64,000 nucleotides of DNA from Pseudorhodoferax sp. Leaf274 (GTDB lineage: Bacteria > Pseudomonadota > Gammaproteobacteria > Burkholderiales > Burkholderiaceae_C): contig NZ_LMNA01000001.1 of NCBI RefSeq assembly GCF_001422445.1, positions 418,735-482,734 of the forward strand. The letters run 5' to 3'. Every line of letters starts with the position of its first letter. Positions within the stretch are counted from its first letter, which is position 1. Below, piece by piece: positions 9,909 through 18,397 of this stretch. Both the position numbers and the translations under genes were made by a program. A model generated the notes under the pieces. It was not told the DNA's origin and searched no databases. It saw only the letters and a program-made list of their open reading frames with translations.

Positions 9909-10730
9909 ATGCAAGAACCCGTGTTCCATCTCCAGCAAGGCCGCATTCCGCTGCTGGTCTCCATCCCGCACCTGGGCACGGCGCTGCCGGACGAGGTCGG
10001 TGCCAGCCTGGCCCCCGTCGCGGCCAGCCTGCGCGACACCGACTGGCACCTGGACCGGCTCTACGCCTTCGCGCAGGACATGGGCGCCTCCGTGCTCGGC
10101 GCGCGCGTGTCGCGCTACGTGATCGACCTGAACCGCCCACCCGGCGGCGAGAGCCTGTATCCGGGCCAGACCACCACCGGCCTGTGCCCGACCGAGACCT
10201 TCCGCGGCGAGCCGCTGTATCTGCCGGGCCAGGCGCCCGACGCGGCCGAGATCGCACGCCGCCGCACCACCTACTGGCAGCCCTACCACGACGCGCTGCG
10301 CGCCGAGCTCGACCGCCTGCGCGCCCTGCACGGCCAGGTGTTGCTCTGGGAGGCCCACTCCATCGCCACCGTGCTGCCCCGGCTGTTCGAGGGCGTGCTG
10401 CCGGACCTCAACTTCGGCACCAACGACGGCCAGACCTGCGCACCCGAGATCGCCGGCGCCGCGCTGGACGCCGTGCGCGATAGCGCCACGCCGTTCAGCC
10501 ATGTGCTGAACGGCCGCTTCAAGGGCGGCTACATCACGCGCCACTACGGCCAGCCGCAGGCCGGCGTGCACGCCATCCAGCTGGAGATGTGCCAGCACCT
10601 CTACATGGACGAGGAGCCGCCCTTCGCCTACCTGCCCGACACCGCGGCACGCGTGCAGCCCGTGCTGGCAGCCATGCTGTCCAACGCGCTCGCGCAGCTG
10701 GCCGCCTGCGCGCCGCCGCCGCGCGGCTGA
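9909..10730 (+). CDS. hutG: N-formylglutamate deformylase
   Basis: This 273-residue protein of the N-formylglutamate amidohydrolase family splits N-formyl-L-glutamate to glutamate and formate, the last step of the five-step histidine pathway. Family blocks are clear: VSIPHLGT near residue 17, RDTDWHLDRLY around 42-52, SRYVIDLNRPPGGESLYP, and WEAHSI. The His, Asp and Arg positions of these blocks suit a zinc hydrolase. It faces the FAD oxidoreductase-HutD pair across a 173-bp gap. Because no other hut genes are present, it may serve a different N-formyl or N-formimino amino acid route. Confidence 0.88.
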   Translation: MQEPVFHLQQGRIPLLVSIPHLGTALPDEVGASLAPVAASLRDTDWHLDRLYAFAQDMGASVLGARVSRYVIDLNRPPGGESLYPGQTTTGLCPTETFRGEPLYLPGQAPDAAEIARRRTTYWQPYHDALRAELDRLRALHGQVLLWEAHSIATVLPRLFEGVLPDLNFGTNDGQTCAPEIAGAALDAVRDSATPFSHVLNGRFKGGYITRHYGQPQAGVHAIQLEMCQHLYMDEEPPFAYLPDTAARVQPVLAAMLSNALAQLAACAPPPRG

Positions 10731-10812
10731 GCGCTGGCAGCGGGGCACCGGGCCGGCGTGCGCTAAGCTGCGCGCCCGGCCCCGCCCCCGCCCTGCTTCT
10801 CCTGGGTACGGC

Positions 10813-11841
10813 ATGGCCTTTTCTCTGGGGGCCAACGCCATGAATTCAAGCAGCGCACCGGGCCAGCCGGACTGGGACTTGCTCGTCAGCTGGATCGCCG
10901 TGGTCGAGAGCGGCAGCGTCTCGGAAGCCGCCCTGCGCCTTCGGATCTCGCAGGCCGCCGTGTCCCAGCGCATCAAGCAGCTGGAAACCTTCTTCGAGAC
11001 CCCGCTGCTGGACCGCAGCACCCGGCCCGCGCAGCCGACTGCCGCGGGCCAGCGCCTGTACGAGCAGGCCAAGAACCTGCTGACCCAGGCCGACCAGATG
11101 GTGGAGAGCGTGCGCAGCGTGAGCCGCGCCAAGCGCATGACGGTGCGCATCGGCTGCGTGGACTCGTTCGCGGCCACGGTCGGGCCGCTCCTGATCAAGG
11201 GGCTGTCGGGCTCCTCGCACCAGATCCGGCTGTGGTCGGGCATCACGCCCACGCTGGACGCGTCCATCGTCGGCCGGCAGCTGGACCTGGCCGTCACGAC
11301 CAACGGCCAGCCCTCGCCCGGCATCACGCGCACCATGCTGTTCTCGGAGAGCTACTACGTGGTGGTGCCCAGCGACTTCGACCTCTCACAGGGCGGCTCC
11401 CTGGGCGACATCGCCCGGCAGCTGCAGTTCATCCGCTACAGCGCGCGCTCGGTGATCGGCCAGCAGGTCGACGACTACCTGCAGCGCTGCGGCGAGGTGC
11501 TGGAGCGCACCTACGAGTTCGACACCACCGACCCGCTGCTGAGCCTGGTGGCCAACGGCATGGGCTTTGCGCTCAGCACGCCGCTGTGCATCTGGCAGTC
11601 GCGCCACTTCCTGCCCGACATCCGCATCGTGCGGCTGTCCTCGCTGCTGCGCGGGGGCAAGCCCTATGCCGACCTCAGCCGCAGCTTCTACCTGGCCTAC
11701 CGGCAGGGCGAACTGGGCAACCTTCCCAACGAGGTGCGCGACCTGGTCCGCATCGCGGCCAAGCGGCAGATCGCGCGGGACATCGCCGCCACGCTGCGGC
11801 TGGACGGCGACGTGCTGCGCCTGGACGACGACGAGCGCTGA
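10813..11841 (+). CDS. LysR-family transcriptional regulator
   Basis: This regulator has up to 342 residues. The helix-turn-helix (EAALRLRISQAAVSQRIKQLE) lies at about residues 37-57, and an effector-binding domain occupies the rest. A second in-frame ATG at 10840 (MNSSSAPGQ) would remove nine residues and is equally possible. The C-terminus is longer than usual, with an acidic and basic tail (LRLDDDER). It lies downstream of hutG and upstream of etfBA in the same direction and has no divergent partner, so its target is unclear. It may act on hutG, etfBA or distant genes. Confidence 0.88.
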   Translation: MAFSLGANAMNSSSAPGQPDWDLLVSWIAVVESGSVSEAALRLRISQAAVSQRIKQLETFFETPLLDRSTRPAQPTAAGQRLYEQAKNLLTQADQMVESVRSVSRAKRMTVRIGCVDSFAATVGPLLIKGLSGSSHQIRLWSGITPTLDASIVGRQLDLAVTTNGQPSPGITRTMLFSESYYVVVPSDFDLSQGGSLGDIARQLQFIRYSARSVIGQQVDDYLQRCGEVLERTYEFDTTDPLLSLVANGMGFALSTPLCIWQSRHFLPDIRIVRLSSLLRGGKPYADLSRSFYLAYRQGELGNLPNEVRDLVRIAAKRQIARDIAATLRLDGDVLRLDDDER

Positions 11842-11913
11842 AGCTCAGCATCACGGCCACTGATCCAGGGCCGAAGTCCGCCGCGCGCCACCACACTCGT
11901 TCCATCGTCGGCG

Positions 11914-11952
11914 GTGCGCTGCCGCGATGCCATGCCCGGTGCCGCAGCGCAC
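11914..11952 (+). other. Stem-loop upstream of etfB
   Basis: GTGCGCTGC (11914-11922) and GCAGCGCAC (11944-11952) form a perfect 9-bp stem with a 21-base loop. It ends 35 bases before the etfB start. It may be the terminator of the preceding LysR gene or part of the etf leader, but no U-run follows. Confidence 0.4.
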
Positions 11953-11987
11953 ACGGGTTCCACTGAACACTTTTGGAACTGACAGAC

Positions 11988-12746
11988 ATGAAGGTCCTGG
12001 TCCCCGTCAAGCGCGTGGTCGACTACAACGTGAAGGTTCGCGTGAAGTCCGACGGCAGCGGCGTCGACATCGCCAACGTCAAGATGAGCATGAACCCGTT
12101 CGACGAGATCGCCGTCGAAGAGGCCGTGCGCCTGAAGGAAAAGGGCGTGGTCACCGAGGTGATCGCCGTCTCCTGCGGCGTTGCGCCCTGCCAGGAAACC
12201 CTGCGCACCGCCATGGCCATCGGCGCCGACCGCGCCATCCTGGTCCAGACCCCTGCCGATGGTCTCGAACTGCAGCCCCTGGCCGTCGCCAAGCTGCTCA
12301 AGGCCCTGGTCGACAAGGAACAGCCCGGCCTCATCATCCTGGGCAAGCAGGCCATCGATGACGATGCCAACCAGACCGGCCAGATGCTGGCGGCCCTGGC
12401 CGATTTGCCGCAGGCCACCTTCGCCAGCAAGGTCGAAGTTGCTGGCGACAAGGTCAACGTGACGCGCGAAGTGGACGGCGGCCTGGAAACCCTGAGCCTG
12501 TCGATCCCGGCCGTGGTCACCACCGACCTGCGGCTGAACGAGCCGCGCTACGTCACGCTGCCCAACATCATGAAGGCCAAGAAGAAGCAGCTGGACACCG
12601 TGACCCCGGCCGACCTGGGCGTGGACGTGACCAGCAAGCTCAAGACCGTGAAGGTCAGCGAGCCGCCCAAGCGCAGCGCCGGCATCAAGGTGCCCGATGT
12701 GGCCGCGCTGGTCGCCAAGCTCCAAACCGAAGCCAAAGTGATCTGA
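11988..12746 (+). CDS. etfB: Electron transfer flavoprotein beta subunit
   Basis: This 252-residue ETF beta subunit begins [19 protein letters not shown] and has [18 protein letters not shown], the conserved family opening. The central segment [19 protein letters not shown] belongs to the AMP-binding region. The protein transfers electrons from acyl-CoA and related dehydrogenases to the quinone pool via ETF:quinone oxidoreductase. The ATG at 11988 matches the family N-terminus, whereas an in-frame TTG 15 bases upstream would add an atypical extension. EtfA follows after 8 bp. An acyl-CoA dehydrogenase is a common neighbour in related genomes but is absent here. Confidence 0.97.
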   Translation: MKVLVPVKRVVDYNVKVRVKSDGSGVDIANVKMSMNPFDEIAVEEAVRLKEKGVVTEVIAVSCGVAPCQETLRTAMAIGADRAILVQTPADGLELQPLAVAKLLKALVDKEQPGLIILGKQAIDDDANQTGQMLAALADLPQATFASKVEVAGDKVNVTREVDGGLETLSLSIPAVVTTDLRLNEPRYVTLPNIMKAKKKQLDTVTPADLGVDVTSKLKTVKVSEPPKRSAGIKVPDVAALVAKLQTEAKVI

Positions 12747-12754
12747 GGAACAGC

Positions 12755-13687
12755 ATGCCCATTCTTGTCATTGCCGAACACGACAACGCCTCGCTCAAGA
12801 GCGCAACCCTGAACACCGTGACCGCCGCACTCGCCTGCGGTGGCGACGTGCATGTGCTGGTGGCCGGCCACAACGCCGCGGCAGCTACCAAGGCCGCCGC
12901 TGAGGTGGCTGGCGTCGCCAAGGTGCTGCACGCCGACGCCGAAGGCCTGGCCCATGGCCTGGCCGAGAACGTGGCCGCCCAGGTGCTGGCCATTGCATCG
13001 GGCTACAGCCACATCCTGTTCCCCGCCACCGCCAGCGGCAAGAACGTGGCCCCGCGCGTGGCCGCCAAGCTGGACGTGAGCCAGATCAGCGACATCACCA
13101 AGGTCGACAGCGCGGACACCTTCGAGCGCCCGATCTACGCCGGCAACGCGATCGCCACCGTGCAGAGCGGCGACAGCGTGAAGGTCATCACCGTGCGCGG
13201 CACCGGCTTCGACGCCGCCGCCGCCACGGGTGGCTCCGCTGCCGTGGAAAGCCTGTCGGCTGTCGCCGCCAGCGACAAGAGCAGCTTCGTCGGTTCGGAG
13301 ATCGCCAAGAGCGAGCGCCCGGAACTGACGGCCGCCAAGATCATCGTCTCCGGTGGTCGTGCCCTGGGCAGCGCCGAGAAGTTCACCGAAGTCATGACCC
13401 CGCTGGCCGACAAGCTGGGCGCGGCCATCGGCGCCAGCCGCGCGGCCGTGGACGCGGGCTACGCCCCGAACGACCTGCAGGTCGGCCAGACCGGCAAGAT
13501 CGTGGCGCCGCAGCTGTACATCGCGGCCGGCATCTCGGGTGCGATCCAGCATCTGGCCGGCATGAAGGACAGCAAGGTCATCGTGGCCATCAACAAGGAC
13601 CCCGAGGCGCCGATCTTCTCGGTGGCCGACTACGGTCTGGAGGCGGACCTGTTCACCGCCGTGCCGGAACTGGTCGCGTCCCTGTAA
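12755..13687 (+). CDS. etfA: Electron transfer flavoprotein alpha subunit
   Basis: This 310-residue FAD-binding partner of EtfB begins [15 protein letters not shown]. Its C-terminal FAD domain carries the ETF-alpha signature [18 protein letters not shown], followed by [12 protein letters not shown]. The N-terminal domain (about residues 1-185) packs on EtfB. AGGAA lies 7 bases before the ATG, and the gene is cotranscribed with etfB. A strong stem-loop terminates it 5 bp after the stop. Confidence 0.97.
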   Translation: MPILVIAEHDNASLKSATLNTVTAALACGGDVHVLVAGHNAAAATKAAAEVAGVAKVLHADAEGLAHGLAENVAAQVLAIASGYSHILFPATASGKNVAPRVAAKLDVSQISDITKVDSADTFERPIYAGNAIATVQSGDSVKVITVRGTGFDAAAATGGSAAVESLSAVAASDKSSFVGSEIAKSERPELTAAKIIVSGGRALGSAEKFTEVMTPLADKLGAAIGASRAAVDAGYAPNDLQVGQTGKIVAPQLYIAAGISGAIQHLAGMKDSKVIVAINKDPEAPIFSVADYGLEADLFTAVPELVASL

Positions 13688-13692
13688 GGCCC

Positions 13693-13721
13693 GCCTGGCA
13701 CGGGCGCGCCCCGTGCCAGGC
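13693..13721. terminator. Bidirectional terminator between etfA and the EamA transporter gene
   Basis: GCCTGGCACGGG and its exact reverse complement form a 12-bp perfect GC-rich stem with a 5-base loop. It lies between two convergent genes and touches the stop codon of the minus-strand gene. There is no clear U-run in either direction, so termination strength is inferred from the stem. Confidence 0.7.
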
Positions 13722-14620
13722 TAGCGCCGCGTGCCCCACCAGCACAGCAGCGAGCCGGCGCAGACCAGCACCACGCCCTGCCAGAACGCCACGGAGGGCA
13801 CCACGCCCAGCCAGGCGCTGCCCAGCAGCACCGACAGCACGGGCGTGAGGTACGAGGCCGCGGCCAGCAGCGTCATGTTGCCGCGCTGGATGCCGAGGTT
13901 CCAGCACGAGAACGAGGCCGCGGCAAAGCAGCCCTGCACCAGCACCTGCGCGATGCTGGCGAACGACAGCAGCATCGGCGGCTGCGGGCTCGTGGCATAG
14001 CGCCCCCACAGCAGCACGCCGGTGGCCAGCAGGAACAGCGGCACGGCGCTCTGGCCATTGCCGTACAGCCGCGTGAGCAGCGAGTAGCAGGCCCACAGCA
14101 CCGCCGCCGACGCGGCCATGGCGTAGGCCAGCGGGTTGCCCAGCACGTTGTGCCAGAGCTGCGCGGCCGACCAATGGCCGTTGCCCATGACCAGCACCAC
14201 ACCGACCAGCGACAGCGCCACGCCCGGCAGCAGCAGCGGCGAGCCGCGCTGCTGGCGGCACAGCACGGCCAGCAGGATGGTCAGGCTGGGCCACAGGTAG
14301 TTGAGCATGCCGAGTTCCAGCGCCTGGGCCCGGTCGTGCGCCAGGCCCAGTGACAGCGCGAAGCAGATCTCGTAGACCACGAACAGTGCACCGGCCAGCC
14401 ACAGGTAGACCGGGTGCAGGGCGCGCAGCGGCGGCACGCCGACCACGCGCCAGGCCAGCAGGCCGCTCAGCGTGAAGACCGCGGCGCCGCCGGCCACGGG
14501 CCCCAGGGCCTCGGTGATGCTGCGCATCATGCCGACCGAGGCGCTCCAGACCAGGATGGCCACGAGGCCTGTCCACGTCGCGCGCGGCGACGAGGACGCA
14601 GGGGCGACAGCCGCGTGCAT
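13721..14620 (-). CDS. EamA/DMT-superfamily transporter (YddG-like)
   Basis: This 299-residue membrane protein has about ten hydrophobic helices in two EamA repeats. Segments such as ALELGMLNYLWPSLTILLAVL and WNLGIQRGNMTLLAAASYLTPVLS are typical of the aromatic amino-acid exporter YddG group. It probably exports an amino acid or related metabolite across the inner membrane. It is the last gene of a minus-strand set, starting 10 bases after the stop of the ABC ATPase, and would be co-expressed with that importer. The start at 14620 (MHAAVAPASSS) leaves a short tail before helix 1. Confidence 0.87.
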   Translation of the reverse strand: MHAAVAPASSSPRATWTGLVAILVWSASVGMMRSITEALGPVAGGAAVFTLSGLLAWRVVGVPPLRALHPVYLWLAGALFVVYEICFALSLGLAHDRAQALELGMLNYLWPSLTILLAVLCRQQRGSPLLLPGVALSLVGVVLVMGNGHWSAAQLWHNVLGNPLAYAMAASAAVLWACYSLLTRLYGNGQSAVPLFLLATGVLLWGRYATSPQPPMLLSFASIAQVLVQGCFAAASFSCWNLGIQRGNMTLLAAASYLTPVLSVLLGSAWLGVVPSVAFWQGVVLVCAGSLLCWWGTRR

Positions 14621-14630
14621 GGCGCGGGCC

Positions 14631-15410
14631 TCAGCCCCGCGACATGGCCAGCGTGCGGCCGACTTCCTGCTGCACCGTCTCCCAGATCGCGCGCTTGAGT
14701 TCGATGAAGGCGCTGGACAGCTGCACCTCGGCCGTGCGCGGGTGCGGCAACTCGTTGCGCACGTCCTGCACGATGCGGCCCGGCCGCGCGCCCATGATGG
14801 CCATGCGCGTGGACAGCATGAGGGCCTCGTCGATCGAGTGCGTGATGAACACAATGGTCTTGCCGCTCTGCTCGTAGATCGACAGCAGCTGGTCCTGCAG
14901 CACCTGGCGCGTCATCGCGTCGAGCGCCGCGAAGGGCTCGTCGAACAGCATCACATCGGGGTCGTTGGCCAGCACGCGCGCGATCGACACGCGCTGCTTC
15001 ATGCCGCCCGACAGCGCGCCCGGGTACTTGTTCTCGCTGCCCTTGAGGCCCACCATCTCGATGAACCGCATGGCGACTTCCGCGCGCTCCTTCTTGGGCA
15101 TGCCCTTCATCTTCAGGCCGAACTCGACGTTCTGCTGCACGGTCTGCCAGGGCAGCAGCGCGTACTGCTGGAACACCATGCCGCAGGCCGCCGTGATGTC
15201 CTCGATCACCTTGCCGTTGACCGACACGCGGCCCGCGGTCGGTTTCTCGAAGCCCGCGATCAGGTTGAGCAGCGTGGACTTGCCGCAGCCCGAGGCGCCC
15301 AGCAGCACCAGGAACTCGCCCTTCTTGACCTCCAGGTCGAGGTTGGTCAGGACATGGTTGTCGCCGAAGCTCTTGGAGACGCCTTGAATGCTGATCATGC
15401 TGTCGTTCAT
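14631..15410 (-). CDS. Nitrate/sulfonate/taurine-type ABC transporter ATP-binding protein (SsuB/TauB-like)
   Basis: This 259-residue ATPase has Walker A GASGCGKST (about residues 38-46), a Q-loop at MVFQQYALLPW, signature LSGGMKQR and Walker B VMLFDEPFAALD, followed by the family H-loop THSIDEAL. These features fit the SsuB/TauB/NrtD group. The ATG at 15410 overlaps the permease stop by 4 bases. A second Met four residues later (MISIQG) is an alternative start. It powers the permease encoded just upstream in the operon. Confidence 0.93.
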   Translation of the reverse strand: MNDSMISIQGVSKSFGDNHVLTNLDLEVKKGEFLVLLGASGCGKSTLLNLIAGFEKPTAGRVSVNGKVIEDITAACGMVFQQYALLPWQTVQQNVEFGLKMKGMPKKERAEVAMRFIEMVGLKGSENKYPGALSGGMKQRVSIARVLANDPDVMLFDEPFAALDAMTRQVLQDQLLSIYEQSGKTIVFITHSIDEALMLSTRMAIMGARPGRIVQDVRNELPHPRTAEVQLSSAFIELKRAIWETVQQEVGRTLAMSRG

Positions 15411-16186
15411 TGCTGTTGCCAGTCGAGGAGCCAGCGCTCCATTGCGCGCACCACGAGGTCGGTCGCCAGGACGGTGAAGCTGATCAGCACCATGCCCAGC
15501 ACCACGGTGTCGGTCTGGAAGAACTCCTTGCCGTTCATGATCATGAAGCCCAGGCCTTCCTTGGCGGCCACGAGTTCGGCCGAGATCACACAGGTCCACG
15601 ACAGGCCCAGGATGATCTTCATGCCCGAGATGATCTGCGGCAGGCAGCCCGGCAGCAGCACCTCGCGCATGACCTGCCAGCGGTTGGCGCCCAGATTCCG
15701 CGCGGCACGCACCAAGATCGGATCGATGCTGCGCGTGGCCTCCATCACGTAGAGCAGGGCCGGCACGAAGGAGCCCATGAACACGATGGAGTACTTCTGC
15801 GTCTCGGTGATGCCGAACCACAGCAGCGACAGCGGGATCCAGCTCATCGAGGGCAGCGGCCGCAGGAACGAGACGACCGGGTCGAACACGGCACGCGCGA
15901 TGCGCGAGGTGCCCAGCCAGATGCCCAGCGGAATCGCCACGACCACGGCGGCCAGGAAGCCGACCATCACGCGCCGCGCCGAAGCGAGCACGTGCCAGGC
16001 CAGCGTGCCCTGCTCGGTCATGCTGGCGGCGCGCGCGAACACCTGCGAAGGCGGTGGCAGGAAGATCGGTTCCACGAAGCCGAGCCGGCAGACCAGCTCC
16101 CAGATGGCCAGGAAGCCCAGCAGCGACAGCACGCTCAGCCAGGCGAGCGAACCGACCCCCTTGCGGGAATTGCCCACAGCTGCCAT
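15407..16186 (-). CDS. ABC transporter permease (SsuC/TauC-like)
   Basis: This 259-residue inner-membrane permease has about six helices. The cytoplasmic EAA loop appears as ARNLGANRWQVMREVLLPGCLPQIISGMK, recognised piecewise by AARNLGA and LLPGCLPQI, and it contacts the ATPase. FLRPLPSMSWIPLSLLWFG is characteristic of sulfonate/nitrate/taurine permeases. The gene starts 1 bp after the binding-protein stop and overlaps the ATPase gene by 4 bp, so all three form one transcription unit. Confidence 0.93.
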   Translation of the reverse strand: MAAVGNSRKGVGSLAWLSVLSLLGFLAIWELVCRLGFVEPIFLPPPSQVFARAASMTEQGTLAWHVLASARRVMVGFLAAVVVAIPLGIWLGTSRIARAVFDPVVSFLRPLPSMSWIPLSLLWFGITETQKYSIVFMGSFVPALLYVMEATRSIDPILVRAARNLGANRWQVMREVLLPGCLPQIISGMKIILGLSWTCVISAELVAAKEGLGFMIMNGKEFFQTDTVVLGMVLISFTVLATDLVVRAMERWLLDWQQQ

Positions 16187-16187
16187 G

Positions 16188-17183
16188 TCAGACGAAGCTC
16201 CCGTCCAGCCAGTTGCGCACCGTGGGCGCCTTGTCGATCTGCTTGAGCGCCACCAGCATCTCGGCCAGCTTCTGCATGCCGGTCACGAAGCTGCCCGGCT
16301 GCACCAGCAGCTCGCGCTGCTGCGCGGCGTCGTACCAGCCGGTCTGGCGGATGGTGTTGACCTGTTCCTCCTGCGAGAGGCCGGTCAGCTCCAGCAGCAG
16401 GCGGGCGGCTTCCTCGGGCTTGTCGCGCAGCATGGCGTTGGCCTCGAAGATGCCCTGCATGAAGGCCTTGATCGCGGCCGGGTCGTTCTTGACCAGGCGT
16501 GCGCTGGCCAGCAGCACGTCCGGGCCGGGCGTGATGCTGAAGTCCTTGTACAGCGAGAAGGCCGTGTCGTCGGCCAGCACGCGCGTGCCGGGCAGGGCCT
16601 TGATGCGGTCAAAGGCCGGCGTCCAGGCCACGGCGGCGTCGATCTGGTTGCCCTGGTAGGCCGACAGGATGTTGGGCGCGGGCAGGTTGATGAGCGCCAC
16701 GTCGGCGTCCGGGCGCAGGCCGGCCTGCTTGAGCAGGTCCAGGATCAGCACATGGGCGCTGGACGCGAAGGTCACGCCGATCTTCTTGCCCTTGAGCTGG
16801 GCGATGCTGCTCACGTCCTGGCGCACCAGCAGGCCTTCGGCGCGGCCGAAGTTGTTCGGCGTGGCGATCAGCTTGAACTGCGTCGCGCCGGCGGCCATCA
16901 GCGCCAGCGAAGAGACCACGCCGGTGCCGGCCAGGTCGATGCTGCCGGCCATCACCGCGCCCATGCGGTCCGACGAGGTCGGGAAGGCCTGCCACTTGAC
17001 GTCCAGGCCCTTGCTGGCGAACAGCCCGGCCTTGATCGCGATGTAGGCCGAGTAGTGGCCCAGCCAGGCCGAGCCGCCGTAGGTGTAGGACTTCGCGGCC
17101 TGCGCGACGAGCGGGAAACCGGCGATGACGGGAGCCGCCACGGCGGCAGCGGAACGGAGAAGGGTGCGTCGATGGAGGGTCAT
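16188..17183 (-). CDS. ABC transporter substrate-binding protein (NMT1/SsuA-like)
   Basis: This 331-residue periplasmic binding protein begins MTLHRRTLLRSAAAVAAP, a twin-arginine-like signal with cleavage near VAQA. The mature protein has the NMT1/THI5-SsuA style (GGSAWLGHYSAYIAIKAGLF). The start at 17183 gives a proper signal peptide, whereas upstream in-frame codons would not. It is the first gene of the minus-strand importer operon. The ligand could be a sulfonate, nitrate, thiamine precursor or aromatic acid, because this family is broad. Confidence 0.9.
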   Translation of the reverse strand: MTLHRRTLLRSAAAVAAPVIAGFPLVAQAAKSYTYGGSAWLGHYSAYIAIKAGLFASKGLDVKWQAFPTSSDRMGAVMAGSIDLAGTGVVSSLALMAAGATQFKLIATPNNFGRAEGLLVRQDVSSIAQLKGKKIGVTFASSAHVLILDLLKQAGLRPDADVALINLPAPNILSAYQGNQIDAAVAWTPAFDRIKALPGTRVLADDTAFSLYKDFSITPGPDVLLASARLVKNDPAAIKAFMQGIFEANAMLRDKPEEAARLLLELTGLSQEEQVNTIRQTGWYDAAQQRELLVQPGSFVTGMQKLAEMLVALKQIDKAPTVRNWLDGSFV

Positions 17184-17343
17184 GGCCGGTGCTGGGGTTG
17201 AAGGTGCCGCATGTTGTTCGGCCTTCACACACCACGTCCGTTGCATAAGCAACTGCAATGCTTTGTTTCAGCGAATGCGGCTGCTGTCGACCTCACGCCC
17301 CAAAACAGGTCGCCGTAAGCACAAATGAAGTGCAATGACCAGA

Positions 17344-17381
17344 GGGGGAACGCCAATCTACCACCGAAATGGTGCTCCCCC
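17344..17381. terminator. Possible stem-loop downstream of the LysR gene
   Basis: GGGGGA (17344-17349) can pair with TCCCCC (17376-17381), and an inner CACC/GGTG stem surrounds a GAAAT loop. It lies 15 bp past the stop of the minus-strand LysR gene and could end its transcript before the SsuA-like operon. There is no U-run, so the call is tentative. Confidence 0.3.
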
Positions 17382-17395
17382 GCGGCTGAGCCTGT

Positions 17396-18289
17396 TCAGC
17401 GCGTGCGGGCCTGGCGCCGCAGCAGGCCCGTGAAGGCCTCGGCCGCGGGCGACAGCGCCAGCCCGCGGCGCTGGTAGACGAAGAACTCGCGGTTCAGGGC
17501 CGGCGCGCGCAGCGCGATGAAGCGGATGCCGAAGTTCTGCGCGAAGCCGCGCGCGTAATCGGGCACGGTGGCCACGCCCACGCCGGCACCGACCAGCGCG
17601 AGCGCCGTGGTCAGGTAGCCGACCTCGGTGGCGGTCTGCATCGACAGCGAGGCATCGTGCTCGCGCAGGCGCTGCTCCACATAGCGGTTGAAGTCGCCCG
17701 AGTAGACGACCCAGCGCTCGTGCCGCAGCTCCTGCCAGGACACGGTCTGGCGCTCGGCCAGCGGGTGCGCGGCGGCGCAGACCAGCCGCATCGGCACGTT
17801 CATGAGGAAGCTGCGCGTCACGTCCTCGCCGACCGTGCGCTCGGGGCCGATGCCGAGCTCGGCGTCGCCGCGGCGCACCGTGCCGACGATGTCGTCGGCC
17901 GTGGCGTCCACCAGGCGCAGGCCGATCGCCGGGTGCAGCTGCGCGAAGTTCGCCATCGCGCCCGCCACCCAGGTGCAGGCCATGAGCTGCGGCGCCACCA
18001 CGCGCAGCACGCCGCTCTTGAGGCCGCGCAGGTCGCCCGCACCCTCCTCGATCTGGCGCAGGTCGTCGAGCATGCGGCGCGCCAGCGGCAGCAGCTGCTG
18101 GCCGGCCTCGGTCAGCGTGACGGCGTTGCGCGCGCGGTCGAACAGCCTGACGCCGAGTTCTTCCTCCAGCTGCTGCACCAGCATGCTCACCGCCGACTGC
18201 GTGAGGTTCAGCTGCCGCGCGGCCAGCGTGAAGCTCGCGCTGCGCGCCACGACCGAGAACGCACGCATCTGGCGAAGGGTGAGGTTCAT
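17396..18289 (-). CDS. LysR-family transcriptional regulator
   Basis: This 297-residue regulator begins MNLTLRQMRAFSVVARSASF. The helix-turn-helix is at about residues 18-38 (AARQLNLTQSAVSMLVQQLE), followed by a standard effector domain. It lies head-to-head with the DadA-like operon across 108 bp containing repeated motifs, so that operon is the likeliest target. It also reads toward the SsuABC-like operon on the same strand, 212 bp away, and could be linked to it. The start places the helix-turn-helix at the usual distance from the N-terminus. Confidence 0.92.
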   Translation of the reverse strand: MNLTLRQMRAFSVVARSASFTLAARQLNLTQSAVSMLVQQLEEELGVRLFDRARNAVTLTEAGQQLLPLARRMLDDLRQIEEGAGDLRGLKSGVLRVVAPQLMACTWVAGAMANFAQLHPAIGLRLVDATADDIVGTVRRGDAELGIGPERTVGEDVTRSFLMNVPMRLVCAAAHPLAERQTVSWQELRHERWVVYSGDFNRYVEQRLREHDASLSMQTATEVGYLTTALALVGAGVGVATVPDYARGFAQNFGIRFIALRAPALNREFFVYQRRGLALSPAAEAFTGLLRRQARTR

Positions 18290-18331
18290 GTGCGCACCAT
18301 TGTGGCGCCGCCGTGCGGCATGGATCAGAAA

Positions 18332-18373
18332 GCCTGATGCGCCGATCAAATGAATGCGTTGGCCTGATGCGCC
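18332..18373. promoter_or_regulatory. 12-bp direct repeats upstream of the DadA-like operon
   Basis: GCCTGATGCGCC occurs at 18332-18343 and again at 18362-18373, a start-to-start distance of 30 bp, close to three helical turns. The pair sits in the 108-bp divergent gap between the LysR gene and the operon start at 18398. Partial inverted pairs (ATCAG/CTGAT, TGAT/ATCA) overlap the first copy. This pattern suits cooperative binding of a dimeric regulator such as the adjacent LysR protein. Confidence 0.45.
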
Positions 18374-18397
18374 CGCGCCCCGCACAATCCGCGCCCT

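Noticed and set aside
7958-10730. A complete histidine utilisation operon
   Set aside because: Only HutD-like and HutG-like genes are present. No histidase, urocanase or imidazolonepropionase was found.
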